A stretch of DNA of 39,196 bases, from NCBI GenBank assembly GCA_049999725.1, contig JBNGIS010017706.1, forward strand, positions 26,670 to 65,865, given 5' to 3'. The DNA comes from Haplomitrium mnioides (Eukaryota; Marchantiophyta; Haplomitriopsida; Calobryales). This document shows positions 20,327-28,460 of the stretch, in pieces (positions within the stretch are counted from its first letter, which is position 1; every line of letters begins with the position of its first letter). The notes under the pieces are model-generated. The model was not told the DNA's origin. It saw only the letters and a list, made by a program, of their open reading frames with translations, and ran no database searches. Made by a program: the position numbers and the translations under genes.

Positions 20327-21238
20327 TGTTAGAAGGTAAACTCAAAAATCCACGTGAAGGAGTTGAGAGAGCACTTAACAAGAAAACAATGCTTCGAAGG
20401 AGACAGGAATGAGGTCAGATCCAAGAACGCCAGATATCAGGTCGCGAAACGGCAGAATCGCGATACTCCAGGAATCGATCGAGGGGGGGGGGGGGGGGTC
20501 GTCCAAGTGCTCACGAAAAACGCCAGACGCTCCCCGTTCGCAATGCGAGCATCCCTGGCTCGATATTCTGTTTTTGCAAAAACGCGATGCTGCAGGGAAG
20601 TCGAAAAACGGGAACTCGATTTCCAGATTTTCACCACCACGCTTCTGCTGCGACCTCCTCACGAGCTCGCGACCTCCTTGACCTGCTGATATTTGCCACC
20701 AGAGAAGGCACAGCCTTCTTGCAACCTCCTCACGAAGTATGGTCGCCCATTGTATGTTGCGTGTGCTCCTAACACGATATCTTGATAATGCAGAGAACAC
20801 AGTCGCGATGCTGTGACCTTCATAAATATCGAACCAGAGGAAGAATGCACAAGGGAAATATGAATGCTGAGGATGAACCCGAATATGGGTCTTCTTCGTT
20901 TTTATATACAGAGACGCAGCTTGCACTGCATAAAAATAGACGCCCGTAATGCAAGGGGCGTGCATAACAATGTACATTCAGGAGGATCGCCAGGTGGAGG
21001 TGATCATGGACACACATGCTCCAGTCGCATGTGCCAGCATATAGAGGAACCTCCTAAGCTTTAAGAGCACGTCGCGAGTGCCCTGCGTATATCTTCCTAA
21101 GTCATGATACAATTACCATGCACGATGACTATTCCTTCTTCTAGACAAAATAAATGCTAAGCTAACATGGTTAGCTTAGTCATAACTAACAATCTGTTAG
21201 CTACATCTATATACAGCAGCAAAGATACAATTCCAACA
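20327..21238 (-). repeat. 5' LTR of E1
   Basis: TGTTAGAAGGTAAACTC to CAATTCCAACA, 912 bp, the partner of 15555-16461. It has a G14-class run near 20484-20498 and a T-rich TATA-like TTTTTATATACAGAGACG near 20900. Confidence 0.95.
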
Positions 21239-21413
21239 AACTGTAAGTCTGATTCTCCTGGGGTTACTGTGATGGCAGCATTCTCCCCTGAAATGGTGAT
21301 TCCCCCATAAAGGATCCCTGCATTCAGACTTATCAGTATATATTCTGATGCCCTGTTTCCTATGTACAAAACATTCAGCAATTTAAGTGACTTATGAGAA
21401 TCTGCCCTTTGCA

Positions 21414-21730
21414 GTGAATCATGTTGTTCTTGTCCAGGTTCCTGAACCTCCTGGTTTGGATTTGGGCCAGGTTTTACTCATGGACTTTATGATTGCAGAC
21501 ATGACTAGTTGCTTCTGAATCTGGGTACCACCTCTGTTCAGTGCAATCACTTCTCAGAGTCCTGCTCTCAGGTGAATCATGCTGTTCTTGTTCAGGTTCC
21601 TAACTCTCCTGGTCTGGATTTGGGTCAGGTTTTACTCCCAAACTTTATGATTGCAGACATGACTTGTTGCTTCTGAATCTGGGTACCACCACTGTTCAGT
21701 GCAATCAACTCTCAGAGTCCTGCTCTGATT
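21414..21730 (-). repeat. Tandem ~158-bp protease-motif duplication
   Basis: GTGAATCATG at 21414 recurs at 21572 and the following 150 bp match closely. Each unit carries the reverse complement of a DSxATSH protease box. Element C has the same two-unit arrangement at about 2335-2660. Confidence 0.8.
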
Positions 21731-21931
21731 TGGGGATTAATCTGCTGTGACTAGCTCATGCTCATCATCTGAGCTATCTTGCAGCATTAGTTATGTCACT
21801 CATCTTGGTCTTGCCCTTGCTTCTCTTGGCCAATGTATCTTTGTAGCTCTTGGTGAATCTGGACTTCACATTTGAAGTTGAAGCAGGTTTTCCATGCTTC
21901 AGCCAGCAGTCCTTCTCCAAGTGCCCACTAC

Positions 21932-22808
21932 AAAAACAAATAATGGAAGGTGCAATAGTCTAGGAATAACCTACACACATCACAACTGCGCAACACAGTG
22001 CAGCCTTCACAATGTGGTGTCAGACACAAAGATTCAGACTATTCAGCCACATCATGTGTAGCAGTGACAAGCTGTCGCAACTTCCTGCTGGTTTCATCAG
22101 TTCCCGACAGCAGGTCCTGATCAATCTTCGTACTGAGTTTCTGCCACTTTCCGGAAGTAACGGGAAAACTCAGTCATGATGATGCCTAGCACTCCACCAA
22201 GAATCCAAACTAATCAAAATCTGTCAACTCTCAAGCATCAGCTTGCGACATCACTCTTTTCCCTTTAGTTTGATCATGTGAAGCAGACATCCAAGAGAAT
22301 AACTCTCAGAGAGGTCTGCTGAAAGGTTAGGGATTGGGCCTTCTGCACCCTGAACAGAGCACATGAAGCACATCACTGGTGACTACTTGGATTACAGAAC
22401 ATCTGCTAAAGTCACTGAATAATATAGTATGAAGTTGAGGAGAGTAAAACTAACCACAAAAACAAATAAATGGAAGCTGCAATAGTCTAGGAAAAACCTA
22501 CACACATCACAACTGCGACACATAGAGTGCAGCGTTCACAATGTGGTGTCAGACACAAAGTTTCAGACTATTCAGCCTCATCATGTGTAGCAGTGACAAG
22601 CTGCCACAACTTCCTGCTGGTTGTCAGTTCCTGACACCAGGTTCTGATCAATCTTCGTACTAAGTTTATGCCACTTTCTGGAAGCAACAGGAAAACTCAG
22701 TCATGATGATGCCTAGCACTCCACCAAGAATCCAAACTAATCAAAATCTGTCAACTCTCAAGCATCAGCTTGCAACATCACTCCTTTCACTTTACTTTGA
22801 TCACTTTA
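21932..22808 (-). mobile_element. Retroposon R dimer inside the gag zinc knuckle
   Basis: Two direct units with a period of about 527 bp (TGGAAG at 21944 and 22471). Element C shows the uninterrupted knuckle at 2850-2870, so the borders follow by comparison. The constant TAGTTATG end is missing at the left border but is present in diverged form between the units (ATAGTATGAAGTTGAGGAG near 22425). No clear target duplication was found. Confidence 0.75.
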
Positions 22809-23284
22809 GTTTGCAATATGTACACTTTGGAACCTTGCCCTTCTTTGCAACTAGTGCTGAATCCATACTGCTGCCTTCTTCTGCTTCTGCCTGGGCATCT
22901 TTGGTCATCAGGCTGAACTTGAGGCTCAATTCGATTCTGCTACATATGTGAAGAACTTCTCCATGGTGGTGGCATGTACTGCTATTAGAGTTCCTGAGGC
23001 CTGCTTACAAGTCAAAAGCTCCTTCAGGTCAGCAAGACCTCTTTGCTCATAAGCCTTCTTGAAGCTATACCTCACTATTGCAAGTGAGGGTCCTTAATTG
23101 GATGAATTGCTTCTTACCCAAGTTCAGGCAGATCTGAGCATGACGATCTGCCTGGATCCAAATTTCCATTTCCTCCACATTGGCAGTAGTGCCACTGGGT
23201 ATAGGAAAGCCATCATTCTGCTGTATGAAATTTTTCTTTCAAGGATTACCTAAGCATCTGTGGATGTGATGCACAGAAGTAAGT

Positions 23285-23408
23285 GAAGGTAGTGGGATAC
23301 TGATGTTTTCCAGGCTAGATCCTGACAGGGATTGATAGGTTGGTTGTTGGCAGCGGATGTGCCTGTGATGCATAAAAGTAAATAAAGTTAATTGCTATCA
23401 GTCAAAAA
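23285..23408 (+). mobile_element. L1-type LINE 3' end, plus copy
   Basis: Ends GTAAATAAAGTTAATTGCTATCAGTC then A7. The reverse complement of 23591-23740 is closely similar, so this is a 5'-truncated copy of the LINE that ends at 23591. Confidence 0.65.
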
Positions 23409-24856
23409 AAGATCAAAGTGATGTCGTGTGAAAGCTCTCATGTGCAAAAGGTCAGACACCTGCTAGACACCTGGCCACACCACAGGGCTTCCTGGGTCAA
23501 AAGTGTCAGCCACCTGCTGTATATATATCCACTGGAATCAATCAAACCACACAAACACTTCAGCCAATGAATTGGAAACAAATTCTCTCTTTTTTTGGAC
23601 TGAAAGCAAACAACATTATTTACTTTTCATGCATCACAGGAACAACTGTGGCCAACAATCAAGTCAAGCAGCAAACCCACCAACCTATCAATCCCTTTCA
23701 GGATCTAGACTAGGAAACATCAGTAACACAATACCTTCAATCCAAATCACTACTAGCATCTAGATATCAATAAACCATCTTCTCATCACCAAAACAAAGC
23801 ACATCCCTGGCAACCCATGCTCTGTCAAAGGCTTCAAGAGCACTTTCTCTTTTCTCTTCATTTTGAGCTTCACTCATTCTCTACAGGCATCACGCCAAGC
23901 TTTCTTTCAGTACTCGATAAAACTCAGCCAGATTTTCTTTTTTAGGCTGTAGATTTTCATGTGCAACTTCTCGAACACAATAGCATTCCTGGATACCCAT
24001 ATGGTATAAAGTGTGATTCCTCTTAGTGGGGACAAGATCTCATGAGCTATGGCTAATGCCTTCAGAAATCTGTCGCCCTAGAATGCTTTGCTGCCAGGTT
24101 GGCCTCCAAATTTTGATGCTCTCCCAAATGGAGAAACTACTCTGTTAATGAGATTCCCTGCCCATTTTCAGATAGGAATGAAATTTTCGAGTGGTTCCTC
24201 CTTGCAGCAGACACATCTGGCATCAATCTCAAAGCCAGGTTTTTCTGTTTTTTTCCTGAAACTCCCGACTTGCACACCTTTTTGGACAATAAGCAACATT
24301 AATGAGGACTCTTTGGCTGATCTGCTTGCATCCCATATATCAGTCCATCTGGAGGAGTGTGCAAAGTCGATCGATCCATGTGCTTTCCAGTGTTCCAGAA
24401 CAGGGGTGATTGAAGACGGCCGGTCTAGGATGAACCAATGGCCTTTCTTGGTGGAATAGCTGCTGAGAGAGGAGTCAACTTTCCAAACCCACATTCCTGG
24501 ATTCCAATATCCCTTTCCGATAATGGAGCCAAGCACTTTATACTCAGTAGTCTGACCTTTGGGAACTGTGCAAACTGTCAATGGTTTCCAGAACCACTGA
24601 AAGAGAAAGCTGGGGCCGACTCCATTCAGCCAACATGGCAGGTATGGGGGTAACAAGAACCACGAACATGAATGGGGCAAGAAAGAAGCTAGAATCGACA
24701 TGACCGCTTTAGTATCAGTATCAGTATCAGCACCCCAAAGAGCTACAGCAACCAGGTGGGACTCCTGTGGAGATGTAAACACTCCGATCCAGTCACCTGT
24801 TCTTATGTGGCCTTGTCCCTCAAGGAGTGATACCCACCTTTCAGAGATCTTTGCCA

Positions 24857-25065
24857 TCAGGTCATTCCATTTTCGCTCATGCCTTTTGGAAAGCTGGTAG
24901 CGTCCTTGCCCCTCCTCCCAGTTGAGGAACTCATAAGTGTGATGACTCCAAAGGTTCACTATCAGGTCATTCCATTTTTGGTCGTGCCTTTTGGAAAGCT
25001 GGTGATGTCCTTGCCCCTCCTCCCAGTTGAGGAACTCATGTGTAATGACTCCAAAGGTCCCCTAT
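24857..25065 (-). repeat. ~107-bp tandem duplication within the LINE
   Basis: GGTCATTCCATTTTCG at 24857 recurs as GGTCATTCCATTTTTG at 24964 and the following 100 bp match, repeating the peptide FLNWEEGQG. Confidence 0.85.
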
Positions 25066-25323
25066 CATGTTGATACCTACCTTAGACCATCTCAAGGCTG
25101 GCCAGCTCTTGTTTTCTGTCAGGAGTGAATTCCTCCCATTTTAGTCCACCAGATGTTTGTGTTGAAAACCTCTTCAAAGGATTCAGGAGCCTTCTCTTTA
25201 ATGGAATTTTTTAGTAATGATCATGCCTGCCATATCTCCTTCCAGAACTGAAAGGTAAACCAACATGAAGATCTGCAGTCGGTTACTGCCCACAATAGGG
25301 AGTGTTCCCAGCCTGGTTTGCAA

Positions 25324-25416
25324 TATAGTTATGAAGTTGTGGAGAGTAAAACTAACCACAAAAACAAATCAAAGGAAGCTGCAATAGTCTAGGAAAAACC
25401 TACAACACATCACAAC
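25324..25416 (-). mobile_element. Retroposon R, 93-bp copy with target duplication
   Basis: TATAGTTATGAAGTTGTGG to CACATCACAAC, flanked by CAGCCTGGTTTGCAA (25309-25323) and CAGCCTGCTTTACAA (25417-25431), 13 of 15 identical. It inserted into the LINE. Confidence 0.85.
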
Positions 25417-25809
25417 CAGCCTGCTTTACAAAGAGGTCTAGCTTGGCTGGCTCTGTACAGCACAATCATTTTGCAAGTTGAGTCCCCTGGAAGAACAGTC
25501 TTCATAATCCAGTTCCCCAGCAGGGCTGTGCATGAATGTCTATCAATCCCAAATCCCTTCTTTCTTCCTCTTCATGGATGTTTCCTTGTTTCCAGGAGCA
25601 CTGCAGTTTTCCCCATTCCCTGACCAGAGGAAGTTTCTCACCAACTGTTTGATTGCTTTAAGGGGGAAGCTGCCTCCTGCCCAGCAGGATACAAAGTACC
25701 AGATGGAGTTGTGCGCACTGCACATTTAGTGCACCCTTCCGCACTTTTGTGCACATTGTACTCTTAGAGCACCCTTTCGCACTGTTGTTCCCACCGTACA
25801 CTTTGTCCT

Positions 25810-26000
25810 TGTGGCCTTAGGGCTGGTTCTGGACTTTCATTCTATTCTATTCTATTGGGTCTCTTGCTCTTGTCAATTCTTGCTTGCTACCTGCTTGGAT
25901 CTGAGGAATCTCACTCTCACATATATGTGACATTTCAGTTTTACAGCAACAACTCCGTCTATTCAGGGGCATTGAGGGAAACTTTTCTGTTCCCTCCTAT
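25810..26000 (+). repeat. Dispersed repeat S, copy 3
   Basis: CCTTAGGGCTGGTTCTGGAC, TTCTATTCTATTCTATTGGG and CTCTTGCTCTTG follow the same order as 7150-7340. A short related piece also lies at about 27590-27635, inverted. Confidence 0.5.
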
Positions 26001-26049
26001 ATTAACCTCAAAAGTTTTTCATACATTGTCCAATCTGGTGAGGAAATCA

Positions 26050-27020
26050 TTTTGAGTGGTTTCTCACCATGCTTCAACCACATTGCACGGGATACAGACA
26101 GGCCCCAGATCTCAGAGTCATATATAGTCGTAGAAATGACGTATGTGTGGAAGAGGTTGATCTAGATTGGGATATGCCAGATATCCTGCTCCTTGCACCA
26201 GCTGTTGATTTAATAGAGACTCACTAAGCCTGCTGTGAGAACGCCATCTGCTCCAAAGCTCCAACCACATTGGGTGAGCAGTGGTATACCCAAGAATATA
26301 TTGGTCCATCACCTCAATTGTATCCTACATGAATGCGAAGACTACCCTTTGTCGGGCAACTGTCACTGGACACCTTTGTGCCCCGACTTGGCTACCTTGG
26401 AGGGAGTGGTTTGCTTTAATCCAGGCTTTGATGCTTTGGCACTTTGGTGGTTGCATTTGATGTGTGGAAATAAAGTTTTACTTCCTGTCAAAAACAAAAA
26501 GAGAAGACTACCCTCTGTGCTGTTGCAAGCCATTTGCCAAAGACCAGGATTTTGGTTTTTTGTGAAGTTTAGCTTCATGCCAGATAAGTCACAAAATTGT
26601 TCAAGGGCCTGGAGTTGTTTTCAGAGACCCACAACTAGGTTGGACATTATGACAGAAGTATGGAGATAGCAGACAGGAGTATGGAGATGGCAGATGAGAG
26701 GAGTTTGGGGCCAGGGGCTCCAATGTCAGCCAGCAGCTATTCCAATTTATCAATACGGAGACCAAAGAGTGTTGGTGAGAGAGGGCAGCCCTATTTAACT
26801 CCAATGTCACGTTTATAGGTTTGTATAAGCCCTGGTTAGTGCAGACACTGCCCAGAACTTCTTCATAGAGGAGTAGTTTGGCCAAAATCCAGCCAGACCA
26901 TAGATTTAGGTCTTGCAATTGTTCCCATAGACAACAGAAATCATCAGGAGTTGTGATGTGGTATTTGATGTGAGAAGGCCACATGAGATCTGGCAAGTTC
27001 ACCTGCAACTAGCCAAGAAG
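26050..27020 (-). pseudogene. Non-L1 LINE reverse transcriptase remnant
   Basis: The minus strand reads YKRDIGVK, a TAG, then GCPLSPTLFGLRIDKLE, another TAG, and LLADIGAPGPKLL at about 26820-26700. Frame-shifted KLNFTK and KILVFGKW follow near 26560, then LINE thumb-like segments at 26300-26050. GCPLSPTLFG is a hallmark of non-LTR reverse transcriptase. At least two frameshifts and several TAG codons are present. A LINE tail from another family interrupts it at 26353-26512. Confidence 0.75.
26353..26512 (+). mobile_element. 5'-truncated LINE fragment
   Basis: 160 bp ending AATAAAGTTTTACTTCCTGTC plus an A-rich tail. It is flanked by GAAGACTACCCTTTGT (26337-26352) and GAAGACTACCCTCTGT (26513-26528). 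Same family as 18832-18978. Confidence 0.88.
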
Positions 27021-27224
27021 CATGTTGGGAGAACTCTGACGGAAAGGAGAAAGCAGTAGAGTAGCAGCTCACATTAGGGACAGTAACTGATCTCGACAGT
27101 AGTGATGGGATGATTCCAGTGTAGCCAAAGAGAGGATACATGTGGAAAGCGTTGTGCCAAGAAACTCAGGGAGACTGAGCAAGCAGCAAGTGCAGCTGGA
27201 CCCAGCATTGCCAGAAATATTCTC

Positions 27225-27600
27225 AGTGAATATGACCATGTATAGCTATGCAGATGATCTACTAACACTTTCCAGGAAAGACTCCCAGGACTGGGAGGAA
27301 ACTTCAAGGGAGGAACTTCATTTACTCCATAAAAACCAGACCTGGACTCACACAGAGTCGCCAAAGGGAGAAAAGCTGTGGGGTGTAAGTGGGTATAGAG
27401 CTGACGGGTCTGTGAAAAGATACAAGGAAAGGCTGGTTGCCAAGGGATTTACAGGCAGAAGGGGTGGGTTACACAGAAACCCTTTTACCGGTAGCAAAGT
27501 TTTCTTCAATCAAAAAACTCCATTCTTGAATGGGTCTCTTGAGGGGGAGATCTACAAGCAACCACCAGAAGGGTATGTTTACACCTGGAATAGAATTTGA
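27225..27600 (+). pseudogene. Copia reverse transcriptase fragment
   Basis: The plus frame reads SQDWEETSREELHLLHKNQTW, ESPKGEKLWG, then ADGSVKRYKERLVAKGFTG, and ends FLNGSLEGEIYKQPPEGYV. These are the first motifs of copia reverse transcriptase, with an internal deletion between VAKGFT and FLNG. No LTR is seen; it is an isolated scrap on the strand opposite the LINEs. Confidence 0.8.
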
Positions 27601-27829
27601 ATCCCAGACCAGCCCTGAGGCCACAGGGACTGAAAATACAAGCACTGATGTGCAAGCAAGAAGTGAAATCCTAAAAGTACTACAATGTAGAAAATCAAAG
27701 TGGTGAGCCATAGCTCACTGGTAGAACAATTGCTCTCTCTAAACTCAAAAAATAGCGTTAATGTATCTTGTCATGAAGATCATGCCTTGTCCTCCCTTCT
27801 ATGTGTGGGGTTTGTTCTCAACATTAGGA

Positions 27830-28075
27830 GTTCACTCAGGAAGAGCACTAGCCACCGTTGGTCTGGGTGTGCCAGGAATTGTTGGACTGTTGTGGGATGA
27901 ACCCTGAACAAACCATGGTATCATCCTCATATCTCATAGTATTTTGGGCAGCAGAAGACAAAGTGGTGTTCATCCTCCATGGTTTCTAGTGTGCAGTGTA
28001 GGCAAACCGCTTTCTCTGGCTGTACTTTGTTGTTATCTTGAACTACTTAGCTGTTTCACATCTTAGGCGTTCTGG
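27830..28075 (-). pseudogene. LINE C-terminal zinc domain remnant, block Y copy 2
   Basis: The minus strand reads KAVCLHCTLETMEDEHHFVF, then CCPKYYEI, a stop, GRYHGLFRVHPTTVQQFL and RWLVLFLSE. It is a better-preserved relative of 13725-14090 and lacks the 22-bp tail insertion there. Confidence 0.7.
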
Positions 28076-28199
28076 GCCATTTCAGAGCTGCACCAGGATG
28101 TGTATGAGATGGAGTGACAAGTTTTTGATGGCTGCCACAGCAATTCCTCACATACAATCCTTTTTTGCTGTCATTTCTGTTTTTTCTCTGTGCAGGTGT

Positions 28200-28460
28200 A
28201 TTATACTCTGTTTTTACGACACAATGAATCTTTTTCTCACTTGCTTGAGTTGTAGACACAGGCTGCCCATCAATGCCTTCTACTTTCACAGAAGCTTTTT
28301 TTATCTAACCTCTGACAGAGATAAATCAAAATATAAGAAGCCTCATCAAAGTCTTCATCGTTCATGCAAGCCCATCAAGCAGCACAACAGATTAGTCACA
28401 AAGAATGGTGCAATACTCTCCCAGCAAATAACTCCCAGCTATTTGACAAAGAGGATGCCT
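28200..28460 (-). pseudogene. Decayed repeat block X, copy 2
   Basis: Matches 13300-13560 in the same orientation. Here X lies to the right of Y; at 13 kb it lies to the left. Confidence 0.4.

Larger units (their letters stand above)
15555..21238 (-). mobile_element. Full-length Ty1/copia retrotransposon E1
   Basis: 5684 bp with LTRs at 15555-16461 and 20327-21238 and a perfect 5-bp duplication AACTG at 15550-15554 and 21239-21243. The order on the minus strand is LTR, half-tRNA primer site, Gag, integrase, reverse transcriptase, RNase H, polypurine tract, LTR, the copia order. All genes carry frameshifts or stops, so it is not autonomous. A LINE fragment sits in the integrase region. It is inserted in element B exactly before the LWHRRL motif. 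Confidence 0.95.
21244..23250 (-). pseudogene. Copia element B gag-protease part
   Basis: Minus strand, left to right in the protein: QADRHAQICLNLGKKQF near 23130, MTKDAQAEAEEGSSMDSA near 22890, zinc knuckle CTYCK near 22815 continuing as SGHLEKDCWLKHGKPAS near 21900, two tandem protease blocks with WYPDSEATSHVCNHKV (about 21414-21730), and TISGENAAITVTPGESDLQ at 21250-21300. The last continues across E1 into LWHRRL. Stops and frameshifts are frequent. Retroposon R splits the knuckle at 21932-22808. Confidence 0.8.
23591..25730 (-). mobile_element. L1-type LINE, 5'-truncated and decayed
   Basis: The minus strand encodes plant L1 ORF2 C-terminal features. Near 25640, PLKAIKQLVRNFLWSGNGE is the end of the reverse transcriptase. 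Then GNWIMKTVLPG near 25500, a 263-codon open stretch 24959-24168 with WDASRSAKESSL, and RCVCCKEEPLENF near 24210, the zf-RVT zinc motif. A 3' tail ends in AAATAATG...TTTCAGTCC and poly(A), read as T7 at 23591-23597. A direct repeat of about 107 bp lies at 24857-25065 and a short R copy at 25324-25416. Stops are scattered. Confidence 0.8.

Noticed and set aside
22040-22120. Hammerhead-like CTGATGA...GGAAG on the minus strand of retroposon R, with dimers as in retrozymes
   Set aside because: The bases after CTGATGA do not form a stem II and there is no GAAA with pairing flanks. The segment reads as coding (SGTDETSRK).
27240-27270. YADD-like SYADDLL on the plus strand as a LINE catalytic motif
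   Set aside because: It runs directly into copia reverse transcriptase N-terminal sequence (SQDWEETSREEL) and is on the wrong strand for the neighbouring LINE.
27698-27745. tRNA-like TAGCTCACTGGTAGAACAA
   Set aside because: Only an A-box-like stretch; no B box and no closing stems follow.
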